This document shows positions 1 through 9,850 of a DNA stretch of 64,000 nucleotides, piece by piece. A model generated the notes under the pieces. It saw only the letters and a program-made list of their open reading frames with translations, searched no databases and was not told the origin of the DNA. The DNA is from Bactrocera neohumeralis (taxonomy: Eukaryota; Arthropoda; Insecta; Diptera; Tephritidae), in contig NC_065921.1 of assembly GCF_024586455.1 (NCBI RefSeq), positions 62,125,528 through 62,189,527 of the forward strand, read 5' to 3'. Made by a program: the position numbers and the translations under genes. Within the stretch, counting starts at the first letter, position 1. Every line of letters starts with the position of its first letter.

Positions 1-1312
1 TGGTTCACCAACTATTCAAAATAAAATTATAGATTCTCTTTCTTTTTTTCTTTTTTCTTGCGAAAACGGCTGAGAACACCAACCCATTACTAAATACAAC
101 TATCACCCATGCCACGAAAAAAGGAAAATTTCCAAGAATTCAATCGGCTATTTCGAGATGCTTAAGTTTCGCTGCAGAAAATAATATTTTACGTAACGCA
201 ACACGCAAATTCACCACTCGACATCCTCCCTGTCTGATCAATGATAAAATACCACAGAATAAGGTTATGTTTTTGTCCAAGCAAAACACACCAAACGAAG
301 TCTTTCAACAAACCTTTGCTGAACTGAAATCTAATTACACAAATAATGGCTGGAAGTTATTGTTTACGGATGGCTCCAAGTCTACCGATTCCACTTCGTT
401 AGCAGTTGTCACTGCCACAGGAGAAATTATTTGCAATTGGCTTCTTCCCTCAACGACCTCTGTATTTACCGCTGAAGGATCTGCTATCCTTCATGCAGTT
501 AATCACGCAAAAAAGACTAAAGGAAAGTTCCTCATCTGTACAGACAGCAAATCGTGTATGTCTGCAATAACGTCTCCTTCCAATCCCAATCCCATAATAG
601 AAGTTATCAGGGACGCGGTCATTGGTGCCCCTCCGAAAATCCAAGTAATGTGGATCCTTGGTCATGCTGGTATTACAGGCAACCACTTTGCAGACCTCGC
701 TGCGAAAAATGTAGCCAGGACTCCTGCCTTAACATACTATGTCTCATCCAAGCAAGACATTTCTAACCTTATTAAGCACAAAAGGCATCAAAAAAACGCA
801 AGCGAATGGAAAACATTTAAATATCACTACGCGGTCATAAACCCAGCCAGAAATCGAATAATCTACTCGTCAACAGTTCCAACTAGCGCAATGAAGACAT
901 ATACTCGATTAAGGATTGGACACACTATCATAACACACGCCCACTTACTATCGGGTAAAAGCCCATCCATTTGCCCCCTTTGCGATGACACCGCTTCTAT
1001 CAAACACTTACTCACACTCTGCCCGATGCTTCACTCAACAGCCCACAACTCTGGCAACATTGATCTCATAAAACTACTAAGTGAACCTTCAGAAAAAACG
1101 TGATGATTGTATATAGATTCTTAAAAACCAACGATTTGTTAAAACATATTTAAGCAACTTACATCTTTACTAACCCTTAGCAAATAGAATTTTTCACCTA
1201 GTTATAATTACAAGGCGGCTGAAGGCCTCGTAGCCAGTGCTGTGTTTATGTATTTATATAATAAAACTCTTTTTGTTATATGAATTATTATAAATAAATA
1301 AATAAATAAATG
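1..1312 (+). mobile_element. I-clade non-LTR retrotransposon, 3' part
   Basis: The segment starts inside the element, at the window edge, and runs to its 3' tail. It holds the RNase H and C-terminal zinc-knuckle part of ORF2, a roughly 190-bp 3' UTR with a GC-rich stretch near 1214-1243, and a terminal run of TAAA units at 1290-1312. RNase H at the end of ORF2 plus a simple TAA-type tail is characteristic of the I clade, as in the Drosophila I factor. The assignment to clade is from family knowledge. The 5' extent cannot be seen. Confidence 0.8.
33..1103 (+). CDS. LINE ORF2 C-terminus: RNase H plus Cys-rich tail (5' incomplete)
   Basis: This frame encodes the end of a LINE polyprotein. It is open from 33; the first ATG is at 267, but similarity to the RT/RNase H linker continues upstream of it, so 267 is not a real start. 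An in-frame TAG at 30-32, just before a polypyrimidine run, suggests a frameshift there. From the ATG, the RNase H acidic residues lie in LLFTDGSKS (D), FTAEGSAIL (E) and LICTDSKS (D), with the later GHAGITGNHFAD motif. The C-terminus has a CPLCDD...HLLTLCP zinc-knuckle-like motif typical of I and R1 type LINEs. RNase H would remove RNA from the RNA:DNA hybrid during target-primed reverse transcription. The frame is intact here, but the element is incomplete. Confidence 0.8.
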   Translation: MLFLFFFFLAKTAENTNPLLNTTITHATKKGKFPRIQSAISRCLSFAAENNILRNATRKFTTRHPPCLINDKIPQNKVMFLSKQNTPNEVFQQTFAELKSNYTNNGWKLLFTDGSKSTDSTSLAVVTATGEIICNWLLPSTTSVFTAEGSAILHAVNHAKKTKGKFLICTDSKSCMSAITSPSNPNPIIEVIRDAVIGAPPKIQVMWILGHAGITGNHFADLAAKNVARTPALTYYVSSKQDISNLIKHKRHQKNASEWKTFKYHYAVINPARNRIIYSSTVPTSAMKTYTRLRIGHTIITHAHLLSGKSPSICPLCDDTASIKHLLTLCPMLHSTAHNSGNIDLIKLLSEPSEKT

Positions 1313-1871
1313 ACCCAGTTATATGTATATGCGCTTACACACATATAGATACATAGGCATACACATATGTAGCTTTAGGCCCCTCTCTTGTTCGCTGCGT
1401 TAAGGGCGCTAAAATATCGGAGCTGTCAAGCCAAATGCAATTATTCTTAAACAGTTGAGGCACATATGCAAGCAGCAACAACAATAGCAATACTGCAACA
1501 ACATGCAGCAGAAATAATGTTGACTTAGTGCTGTTGCTGAGCCAGAAATTGCAACAGAGGTGAGCGCTTGAAAAATCAATAGCGGAAAGAGGAAATGGTC
1601 TGATGATCCCCGGCATCGGTAGGCGAGAGTAAAGGCACTAACTGCACATTTAACTATACAGTATGTATGTATGTGTGTACGTGCATGGCGAGTCATGTAA
1701 ATGTTGCCATTTAGCTTGTTGGTATTTGCATTTTGATAACAAGTGATGTTCGATAAGCAAGTTTGCATTTAAAAAGTATTTTAGAAGTAGATGAAATAGT
1801 AGAAATGATAATGTTTTTTTGAAAAAATCTAATACACAGTAATTAGTGTAATAAAAATCATCTTCTACCTT
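1313..1871. other. Intergenic, microsatellite-rich, no gene seen
   Basis: This stretch contains TATG, CACA and CAACAA-type short repeats (for example around 1320-1370 and 1660-1690). Reading frames on the minus strand here are short, rich in Cys and Leu, and match nothing I recognise. No gene supported. Confidence 0.5.
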
Positions 1872-1907
1872 CAAATATGAAGTCGGGAATCGGGCATTTT
1901 GCTGTGC

Positions 1908-2114
1908 TAATCGATGGGATCGTTCAGCGCTTGATTCCCGATTGCGGCCAGCCAAAGTTCGGGAATTCTGTGAGGCCAAACGTTGAGATCGTTCAGCGCT
2001 CGATTCCCGTTGACGGTTCGTCAAAGTTCGGAAATTTTGTGAGGCGAGACGCTGCGAACGTTCAACGCTCGATTCCCTAGCACGGTTTTGTTCACTGATT
2101 GCTCGTTGAGTACC
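1908..2114 (-). repeat. 69-bp tandem coding repeats (3 units)
   Basis: Three imperfect 69-bp units, with cores at 1917, 1986 and 2055 (GATCGTTCAGCGC or close variants), encode 23-residue repeats on the minus strand. The period is a multiple of three and the units stay in frame, as expected for a protein repeat. Confidence 0.75.
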
Positions 2115-2126
2115 CAACCTATGCAT

Positions 2127-2700
2127 CAGGAATAATGGGATGCCCAACTCTCCTGTCACTGGAAATGTGAGAGCCGCTCACCTACCGAACTTTGACAGTT
2201 GACTGGATTGGGTAGGTTTTGACGTTTTGCAATTGGAATGACTGGAACGGCCAGATTGAAATTATACCAAAAATTGATAATTTAATTTAAATTAATAAAA
2301 ATTTAAAACAATGAAAATCAAAGAAAATGCGAAATTTAAACATATTTCATGAAACGTTTTGTAATTTGATGCATAATAGAAATCACTTCCTATTACAAAT
2401 GATTAAAAACATTCATTAATTGACAACTAACAGGCTTAATTCACCTTATTAAGTATTGAAAGATCGAAAGTCAGTTGTTTAAATATATCATAAAATCATA
2501 AAAAAGGATTTAAGTGGTTTCGCCATATATTAAAAGCCCAACATATAATAATTTGCAATCGTAATAAACGTTGAGCGTTTTAATTTAAATGCCAAAAAAT
2601 TCGTATTTTGTTCGATGTGGCCACAATGGAAAATGTTATAAAAAACGCTTATTTTGAGGCGCTCTCACACTGGAATAAGTTGGGCATCCCATTATTCCTG
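2127..2700. mobile_element. hAT-type MITE, 574 bp, with 8-bp TSD
   Basis: The ends are perfect 23-bp terminal inverted repeats, 2127-2149 beginning CAGGAATAATGG and 2678-2700 its reverse complement. A further partly conserved inverted segment (TGTGAGAGC) lies inside. The element is flanked by an exact 8-bp duplication, CTATGCAT, at 2119-2126 and 2701-2708. A CAG start and an 8-bp duplication are hallmarks of hAT transposons. The interior is AT-rich with no transposase frame, so it is non-autonomous. It sits inside a Helitron coding fragment. Confidence 0.9.
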
Positions 2701-2804
2701 CTATGCATACTCGTATTCTCATCCTCAGTTTCATTGCTGCGCAAAACTCGCAGTCGCTTTGCAGTAGCAGTCTGCCGCGAAAGCTGAGTTCTTTTTCTAG
2801 GCAT

Positions 2805-4500
2805 TATGGTGACCAAGAAAGAACGTAGAAAATGAATAAAAAGAATGTAGAAAAAAGAAATGTAAGATTAATAATTATTTTTACCTGCACTTGGTATTTA
2901 CGTAAACTGAATATAATGTCAAAAGAATTACCATAAAACGAAAATAAGGTAAACTAACCTATTTATTTAATTAATAATCTACATGAAAACAAAAAAAGGA
3001 TTAATTACTATGAAATTATTAGAAACAAAGTAATATACTAAAACAAAAAATATCTACTATATAGAAAACAACTACAAAATTAAAATGTGTTTAAAAAGTA
3101 TTATTACGATGATAATATATCGCAAAAACAAATTAGCGCTGCGTTCGACCGTTCAGTACGGAGCCGACCGCGCGAGTGATAGCAGAAACAGTGGAGAACG
3201 TAGAACGTAGGCCCGACTCAGCTGATACGACCTATCTTACGGGGCATCTGGACAGGATAAAATCTATGTCTTACTAACTGTCAAATCTATTGCTATTGCC
3301 ATTGCCAAATCTGTATGTGGGCATTTGTTACGATAACATAATCATTTGCGCAAAGGCGTAGGGTAGGTAGGTTCGAGCTGATGTAGCGTATGCTTTGAGC
3401 TCTTGAAAAATTTATTTTATCACATTACGAAATGCTGTCGGGTAGCTAGCTGATGTAGCGCACGTTTAGAGCTCTTGAACTCCTTAAATCTTTTATGTGG
3501 AAAACAAAAAAAAGGATAAAGATCCTTTTGTTTACAAATGTATTTCTGGAAGAAATAAGATAATAAGAAAAGGATAAAGATCCTTTTTTTAGAAATGTAT
3601 TTCTGGGAAAATAAGAATTCATATTTTTGGACTACTATATAATAATTGTGGCATACAGTTTATATACCAATTAAAATAATAAATTTAAAATGTGAAATGA
3701 TATTTTGATTTATGCTTGCATAAGTTTATTAAATTAAAGACTTCGCTCATTCCCAACTCGATTTGCATAATTATTCTGTAAATTAACAATACTAAACTAA
3801 ATATTAATTTTTTGGAAAAATGTTATTTTGTAAATGTACTTTATTTTCATAATATAACACAACACAACCGTCTTAATACTCGCTGTTCTAAATTTCATAT
3901 TACCGAAATGAAAATGCCGTCGGCATATGTGTAAATGGGATATGTTGCCTCTTCGAAATTTTCATAAACCGCCTTCGCAGCGCAAGGAACGGAAGCTCTC
4001 AAAGATAAATAATTTCCCCCCGTTTTTTACACATTTACCACTGTTTCTTCGCTCCTATTGGTCGCAGCGTGATGCTATATAGCCTATAGCCTTCCTCGAT
4101 AAATGGACTATCCCACACAAAAAGAATTATTCAATTCGAACCAGTATTTTCGGAGATCAGCGCGTTCAAACAAACAAACAAACTCTTCAGCTTTATGATA
4201 TTAGTATAGATTATAATTACCTATTATAAGGCTTTACCACGCTCTATTTTCGAAAATTTCTAAGCATTATGAAAGATAAAAAACAAAAAGTAATAGAAAT
4301 AGCAAAAAAATATTAATAATACCAAACAATTTGAAAGTATTAAAAACAGTAATAAAGGAATATTGGCTTTTTTATACAAATGGTTGACGGGGATCACTAA
4401 CTTTACTTGGTATTTTTACTCCTACTATTTTTAAAAGAACTTGAGTTCTTGAGTTGAAATAGCGGCATTTTTGTTTTATATTTTTATGGTCTTAAAATAT
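2805..4500. other. Intergenic, AT-rich, with two short local duplications
   Basis: No gene is supported. Two imperfect copies of a GCTGATGTAGCG...GAGCTCTTGAA segment occur at about 3375-3405 and 3449-3479. Two copies of an AAGGATAAAGATCC...AAATGTATTTCTGG segment occur at about 3512-3550 and 3568-3606. The remainder is AT-rich and unassigned. Confidence 0.5.
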
Positions 4501-4519
4501 TGCACTCGTTTTTTCCTCA

Positions 4520-4605
4520 CCAAAAATCGGACAACCATAGCATGTAGCTGCCATACAAACTGGCCGACCAAACTCAAGCCCTCGCATGAAAAAATTTTTT
4601 ATTAG
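4520..4605. repeat. Dispersed fly repeat with TAGCTGCCATA core
   Basis: This segment resembles those at 7532-7600, 16030-16230 and 56040-56600, sharing the core ATAGCATNTAGCTGCCATACAA or its reverse complement. It lies directly at the 3' break of the 4606-7298 pseudogene. Such segments are widespread in fly intergenic DNA; I do not know their family name. Confidence 0.5.
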
Positions 4606-5511
4606 TGAAAACGTTCTCCTTGCTCTTCTGAATACGCTCCCAAGTTGTTTTTGAATTTATCTAAATGAGAATGCAGCATATGTACTTTTAATGACATTCT
4701 GCAGCTAGCTTTGCGTAGTTTTCGGCTTTGTTATTTCCTAAGAATCCAGAAACGACTGCTTTGCAACTGTTTCAACTCGCTTTTTGAATACGATCCAGCA
4801 ACGTTGGAAATTTTTGATAGGCGAAAATCTGTCTGATTTGCGGACCAACAAAAACCCCAGCTTTAACCTTTGCTTCGGATAACTTCGGGAAAATTTTTTT
4901 TAAGTATTCTGAGCTTCTGAGGTTTGATCCAGTTTTTTAACAAATTGTTTCATCAACCCTAACTTCATGTACAGAGGGGGCATTAACACTTTTTCTGCGT
5001 CAGCAATTGGGTCTTTTCCGATACAAAGTTCTGTTCTTTCAGGCCACGACCGTTGAGTATAATGCTTTAGCATCCGCTCTACTATCCCATAAGCACAAAT
5101 AACACGAATACTTTGTATATCCGCCTTGAAGCCCCATAAAAAATCCCACCATTTTGAAATCTCCAATTAGCTGCCAGTTATACTCACAATATTTTACAGA
5201 TTCGAGCAAAATTTGAACTCTTTCACGTTTTTCTTTAAGATATACTGAGTGAGCGATTGGAAGAGATGGAAATTTATTTCCGTTATGTAATAAAACGGCT
5301 TTTAGGCTTTTGGTAGAACTAACTTCTTCTTATCTTATTCTTGGAACAAACCTTTTATGTCATTGCAAACACAAAGTCCATCTACTTTTGTGAAAAATGT
5401 TGAGAATATTTCATGCCTAGTCCGCTGATCAGTTATGTTAACACCATCAAGCAAGTTCCATTGTCTTAAGCGCGAGCCAAAAAGCTCTGCTTTACTTTTA
5501 GGCAAATTTAA

Positions 5512-6760
5512 CCCTCTAACAGGCAAAACTAAAAACGTGGACAGAAAAAATTAGGAATTTTTTCTAGTGTAATTAGGCTCCATAAACTTCAAAAATATCA
5601 TCATGTGATTTCCTTTTATTTTTTTGTGCTCACAGGTGAGAATAATCTGAAGCCCGCCTCAGGGCAGCCTTGCCGGCTTAGGTCAAAATAAAGAAATAAG
5701 TGTGGTTTCAATTATAACTTCATTTTATTTCAAAAGAAAAGAAAATATGAAAAACAAAAGAAGAATTTCAATAACTAAAAGAATTCAAATAACAAAAAAA
5801 AATTAATTTTGTGATGATAGTCAAAAAAACAGTTTTTCATAGTTGATCACGAAAAAATTAGTTTACATTTAGAACAAAAACACTGCGTTTCTGAACTTAA
5901 GCACAATTTACATTTCCTTTTTCCACCATCTTTAGGAAGCCAAATTGGAAAGTGATCTTACTGATCAAAGCGGACATCCGCGACTGGATGTTGTGCTCTT
6001 TCCCCGCATTTAGTTTCTTTCCTACGGGTGTTGATGGTGTGAAACTTGGCCGACCAGCAGGAAGATTGAGTTTGTAAGCGACAAGACCAGAAGCACTTTC
6101 TTTACGGAACTCAGGCAACTTTAACAGCTTGTCGTTTTGTGCTAATAGATTGTTGTTGCAATTTTCTAAATGCAGATGTTGATATAAAATATATGCATTT
6201 GTCGCAGCCATCTACGTAATGGTAAAAACGCCTTGCCATCGGATTTCGATTGTTCGCGTGGATATGGTAACGACCAAAATCTCTATTCATAAGTCTATTC
6301 CCCCATATGGCTAATATATTCCCATATAATTTGGGGGCGATCTACTTCAATATGCTGCTTTTGTTTTCGATCTTAGCGTGCAACTCGTTTTCATTTTCTC
6401 TGACTATATTCAAGGATATATCAGTGATTTGTATAAATGAATCAGTTGTTTCATTCATTTTCCGAATACACGCTGAAATAGTATGTTCATCTTACGGAGA
6501 GATTTCATCAGGCATATAATCCCGATTGTCCAATTCATGGTCACTGTTAAATTCACTATCATCTTCGTCTATTTCAACTGATTCCATTAACTGGAGCAAC
6601 TCTTCATTACTAAGTTTGCTTAGAATAAATTTCCTGCCATTTTTGTGCTCTATTTCTTAAAAAAATAAAGATAAAAAAATACTAGCAATCAAAGAAATAC
6701 CTAAGAAAAATTTCGCGTAAACAGGCAAGGCCGTCCCGGGGCGTTTTTGTGTTTGTATTC
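5512..6760 (-). mobile_element. piggyBac-like element remnant, internally deleted
   Basis: The left end is TTAA (5508-5511) followed by CCCTCTAACAGG. TTAA plus CCC is the classic piggyBac end, and this TTAA lies in the codons for LNL of the host pseudogene, so the boundary is clear. The right end is not; no matching inverted terminus or TTAA could be assigned. GC-rich subterminal segments at 5652-5685 and 6718-6750 are imperfect inverted copies of each other around GGCAAGGC. The transposase is represented only by its N-terminal acidic part (6480-6660) and C-terminal part (5840-6250). Confidence 0.65.
5840..6660 (-). pseudogene. piggyBac-like transposase fragments (N- and C-terminal)
   Basis: On the minus strand the C-terminal portion reads DGCDKCICILYQH-like sequence, then LPEFRKESASGLVAYKLNLPAGRPSF, and, after a frameshift near 5945, DGGKRKCKLCLSSETQCFCSKCK. 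That is the cysteine-rich C-terminal domain of piggyBac transposases, which binds the element ends. The N-terminal piece (6480-6660) has KLSNEELLQLMESVEIDEDDSEFNSD-like acidic sequence common at the start of these proteins. The central DDD catalytic domain is missing, so the copy cannot act. Assignment is by motif memory. Confidence 0.65.
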
Positions 6761-7021
6761 TTAAAACTCGGTATGCTTTTTATTTTTTATTTAAAAGTAT
6801 ATTAACTTAAAATAAATTAAGTTGTTTATTCACAAAAAAATTCTTCCGTATGAATACTTCGATATAAATCTTTTCATTTTAGCTTTGAAAATTTAAAAAT
6901 CGGCGCTGCAATTAATTGAACTTTAAGACTGAATTTCTGCAGTCGTTAACGCGATCTTTTGGTTCTCGCCAGATTCTTGGTATTGCAAATTTCATAAACC
7001 TTTTCTCACCTCGATACCAAC

Positions 7022-7090
7022 CTAACATATAGTAATTGAAATTATTATGTCTATTATATTTAATTCACCGTTTAATGAAAATTTCTTTAC
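7022..7090 (-). other. 69-bp GT-AG intron in the arthropod-family pseudogene
   Basis: On the minus strand the donor is AAG|GTAAAG (boundary 7091/7090) and the acceptor TTAG|GTTGG (boundary 7022/7021). Splicing joins CLEG to WYRGEKR in frame, the order expected for the family. Size and AT content fit short fly introns. Confidence 0.7.
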
Positions 7091-7531
7091 CTTCTAAACA
7101 TCTTTCATACTAACTACAAGCAACATGTGGAGCCCATGTCTTGTCTTGATTCCGAACAGGGCAGTCAAAATATGCTTCGTAGGCTTCACAGAGAACGTGA
7201 GATGCATTTAGTTCATATTTTGCATCTCGAACTTTAATAAATTGCCCACATATATAACAAAATGCATCAGCATCATATTTACACTTTCACGATGACATTT
7301 TAAGTTATTCTAGACTTGTACAAAACATATGAAAAAATGAGTATTATTACTACAACTTTTGCAAAAGCAAACTTTATACGAAAAAAAGATATTGTCTTTT
7401 CGTTTTTGTTTATAATTAATCAGAAAATCATAAAATAAACTTTAAGACGAAGAACGAAAATTTTTTTGTAAAGTCGTGTTATAACTCAAAGCAGCGCTAC
7501 AATTTCCGAAGAAATTGTGAAGATCGAATCA

Positions 7532-7680
7532 CTATAGCGTACAGCTGCCATTCAAATTGACCGACTAAAATCAAGATCTTGATTTTTTATACCCTTTTAC
7601 GCTATGAGAAATGCATTATGAAGGGTATTAAGGCTTGGGTGCTGTCAAAGTTCGCGTTTTTTCTTGTTTTAAATATATTT
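7532..7680. repeat. Dispersed fly repeat with TATACCCTTTT tail
   Basis: It shares the CTATAGCGTACAGCTGCCAT core with the repeat at 4520 and continues into TTTTTATACCCTTTT and GAAGGGTATTAAGGCTTGGGTG, a form common in fly intergenic DNA. No coding content. Confidence 0.5.
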
Positions 7681-7699
7681 GATAATAATAATTTATAAC

Positions 7700-8400
7700 A
7701 TGGTAATTTGAACACAACTCAAAATTACCAAAATGAAAACAGCATCTTACAATTTGCTTACAACCATGAACTCCATTACGCGGTATTTAAAAAAAAACAT
7801 AAAAGGTAGTAAAAAATATAAAATTGTCATGGAACCAGCCACAACTGGTCGGTTGCAATTGCAACATTCGACACCCATTTCGAGTTTCAGTTATCCACAC
7901 CCGCACACACATAGATACGTGTATGCATATGTGTACATATATGAAATACCCTTGTGTATGTGTGTGTGTTTGGGTTGTGGCGTGCAATTAGAATGTCCGA
8001 TAGTGGAAAAGTTTTGCAATTTTCATGCGCATATTCAAAGCGCAAACATACATATGCACACACAAGGAACTGTTTTTGCATATACCTACATATGCCGTCA
8101 TATGTATGCCGCTATACTAATCTATGCATAATATGCATGCTGGATAAATGTTGTGCCCTGTTTGCACGTTTGTGTATGTGTATATGTATACATGCATATA
8201 TACATATGTATGAAATGCGCATCATTTTCTCTTACGACCGCGTTTAGGGATTTGACTTTGCGTTTTGAGTCTAACTGACATTGAAGCGTGTGCTGCCGAC
8301 GTGGAGCTCCAAGCTTTATTTGCCATTGAATCCCCTTAGCCCCGCAGCAGAGCATTTGCGATTTTATAAAGTTTTTTTCAGAGCTTCCAGTGTCGTTTTT
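7700..8400. repeat. CA/GT and TATG microsatellite-rich stretch
   Basis: Repeated CACACA, GTGTGT and CATATGTA motifs dominate 7890-8210. Open frames on both strands arise from these repeats, encoding His/Tyr/Thr/Cys-rich nonsense, and are not taken as genes. Confidence 0.6.
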
Positions 8401-8415
8401 TTGTTGCTATTCGTA

Positions 8416-8535
8416 TTTTCATTGTTATACTCTTGCAACCAATTGCTACGGAGTATTATACATTAGTTTTGTTCACCTAACGGTTGCATGTATTACCTAA
8501 AACTAAGCGAGATAGATATAGGGTTATATACTACT
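8416..8535 (+). repeat. Left end of dispersed TATACTC element
   Basis: The sequence TTATACTCTTGCAACC...ACGGAGTATTATA...GTTCACCTAACGG matches the left ends at 13216 and 60027. It is a truncated copy of the family described at 60027-61050. Confidence 0.6.
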
Positions 8536-8538
8536 GTG

Positions 8539-8790
8539 CAGGGTTCTCATTTACCTCTCCGTAGCAGCAAAATTTCTAAAATTATTGCTATGCTATCGCT
8601 ACCGCTCTCACTTTGTCGGGAGCCAGAGCATAGCCTTAGCATAACAATGTAAAGTATGTGCTCTACTCTGCTCCGAGTGGGAGCAAAAAATTAAATTCTG
8701 CGCTATGCTCTGGCGTAGCGGTAGCAAAAAATTGCGAGCGGTAGCACAGCAGAGCAAATGAAAAATTTCATGTGCTACAGCTCCCGAATG
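8539..8790. mobile_element. Possible short hAT-like MITE with nested inverted repeats
   Basis: It begins CAGGGTTCTCATTTACC, a hAT-like start. Internally GCTACCGCT...CCAGAGCATAGC (8596-8632) is repeated in inverse orientation at 8702-8726, and other GGTAGCA/TGCTACC pairs are present. I could not find the matching terminal repeat or a target duplication, so the boundaries are uncertain. Confidence 0.35.
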
Positions 8791-8849
8791 TGTTGGTTGT
8801 TTTTTTTTCTTTTTTGCTATTTTCTGGCATTTACAAGTATGGTACAAGT

Positions 8850-9050
8850 TGGTATATAAAAAAAGTCGTTTATAACTCAAGAACGACTGAACCGATTTAG
8901 CTTAAAAGTGGTGGGGAGGTAGTTTAGAAGCAGGGTAAGGACATAGGATACATTTTATCTCTTTATGCTAAAATTCAATACAGCTCATAAATACAAAAAT
9001 TATATTTCAAATCATAAGCATTTGTTCAAAATTTATGTAAGAATCATTTG
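8850..9050 (+). mobile_element. Helitron 5'-end-like fragment
   Basis: The run TATATAAAAAAAGTCG, then AACTCAAGAACGACTGAACC and GTGGGGAGGTAG, matches the reverse complements of 47170-47370 and 53195-53375. These correspond to a common insect Helitron 5' end. The start is degenerate (GGTATATAAA in place of TCTATATAT). The 3' terminus was not located. Confidence 0.6.
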
Positions 9051-9272
9051 AAAATTTTAGTAATTCAAAAATAGAAAGAAATAAGTAAAAAATTTCATTT
9101 CCAAACATGCTTAGTATATGGGTTATACTGATTTTGCTTCTTAACCAGGTAGTTTTTTTTTAAGACGAGCCCGTCCGATATATTTAATATCACAACAAAA
9201 AATGGCATTGGAATTTTCATCGTCAAGGCACTGCGGATACTTTGCTAGATCAAGGGTCAAGGACGCAAATGC

Positions 9273-9341
9273 ATTCATAACAAACCAAACACGATATCTA
9301 ACGTAAAGATAAAGCGGAATAATTGGAGTGTTGATAAATAG
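9273..9341 (+). repeat. 69-bp perfect direct repeat, copy 1
   Basis: It is identical over 69 bp to 9851-9919 (starting ATTCATAACAAACC, ending TTGATAAATAG). The flanks are unrelated on both sides. Perfect identity among decayed surroundings implies a recent duplication or a pair of terminal repeats. Confidence 0.9.
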
Positions 9342-9537
9342 ACTATTTAAAAAAATTAACCTGTAGAAAAAAAGCGAGAATTCCCGCTCTTCACGTTTGT
9401 ATGGAAAAATTAAGTGATTATCTGGCAGCCACCCGCTAAATTCAAATGAACGCGAACGTGTTAAAATGTTATAAAGAATACTATTTTCAAAGAATACGAA
9501 TATTTATTAATTGAGTTTTCCAAAGAATTGTTTGTCC

Positions 9538-9712
9538 AAGTGCATTTTCGCTAACGAAAATGCAACAGTTAATAAAATGTACCACTAATTCCACTAACGA
9601 AAATGCAACAGTCAACAACTCCGAAGAATTTTAATAATTTGTATTTATTGTTCATTCAAGTGCATTTCCGCTAACGTAAATGCAACAGTAAACAAAATGT
9701 ATAATAACTTTA
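9538..9712 (+). repeat. Short palindromic module repeated between the 69-bp repeats
   Basis: CAAGTGCATTTTCGCTAACG and CAAGTGCATTTCCGCTAACG start two modules about 120 bp apart (9538 and 9657). The first contains the perfect palindrome TGCATTTTCG-CTAA-CGAAAATGCA. A partial third copy (CACTAACGAAAATGCAACAG) lies near 9592. Confidence 0.7.
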
Positions 9713-9850
9713 TTAACTGTATTACTTTGCAAAATTCACAAGACACATTTCCTAAGAATTTTTACGCAAGCATTTATTTTTAAGTTATTGCAAGAAAGCA
9801 AAATATTAGTATTTAAGAAAGCACAAAATAAAACGGAAGGCTGATTTTCG

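Larger units (their letters stand above)
1872..2804 (-). pseudogene. Helitron Rep/helicase N-terminal fragment, split by a MITE
   Basis: On the minus strand a start codon at 2804-2802 opens a frame beginning MPRKRTQLSRQTA, the kind of start seen on insect Helitron Rep-helicase proteins. The frame runs to 2701, is interrupted by the hAT-like MITE at 2127-2700, and resumes at 2118. If one 8-bp target copy is kept, the join falls within an AGG codon and the frame is preserved. Downstream are three copies of a 23-residue repeat with the core RESSAERSQRLASQN, a repeat style typical of this N-terminal region. Similarity fades near 1872 and no Rep HUH or helicase domain follows, so this is a fragment. 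Helitron identity is from family knowledge; the frame restoration is read directly. Confidence 0.7.
4606..7298 (-). pseudogene. Decayed copy of an unnamed multicopy arthropod gene family, with intron and piggyBac insertion
   Basis: The minus strand carries pieces of one protein family in the correct order. An N-terminus at 7298 begins MSS*KCKYDADAFCYICG (a stop replaces codon 4), with Cys pairs and WAPHVAC near 7125. A 69-bp GT-AG intron at 7022-7090 follows, and the next exon reads GWYRGEKRFMKFAIPRIWREP. After the piggyBac remnant comes LNLPKSKAELFGSRLRQWNLL near 5500, then CNDIKGLF, LLHNGNKFPSLPIAHS, GDFKMVGFFMGLQGGYTKYSC, MPPLYMKLGLMKQFVKKL and HSHLDKFKNNLG near 4640. Frameshifts occur near 5060 and stops near 4785. 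From memory this is an uncharacterised, highly multicopy arthropod and cnidarian family; its abundance suggests a mobile element. Function unknown. It is broken at 4606, where a dispersed repeat begins. Confidence 0.7.

Noticed and set aside
1908..2114. Regular 69-bp repeats that might suggest a CRISPR-like or satellite array
   Set aside because: The units are contiguous, in frame, and encode a known style of Helitron N-terminal repeat; there are no spacers.
5897..6519. Plus-strand 70-codon frame at 6307-6519 as a separate membrane protein
   Set aside because: It is antisense to the piggyBac N-terminal and deleted region; hydrophobicity comes from T-rich codons.
7733..8131. 132-codon open frame on the plus strand
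   Set aside because: Most of it is CA/GT and TATG microsatellite; overlapping frames on the other strand are equally open.
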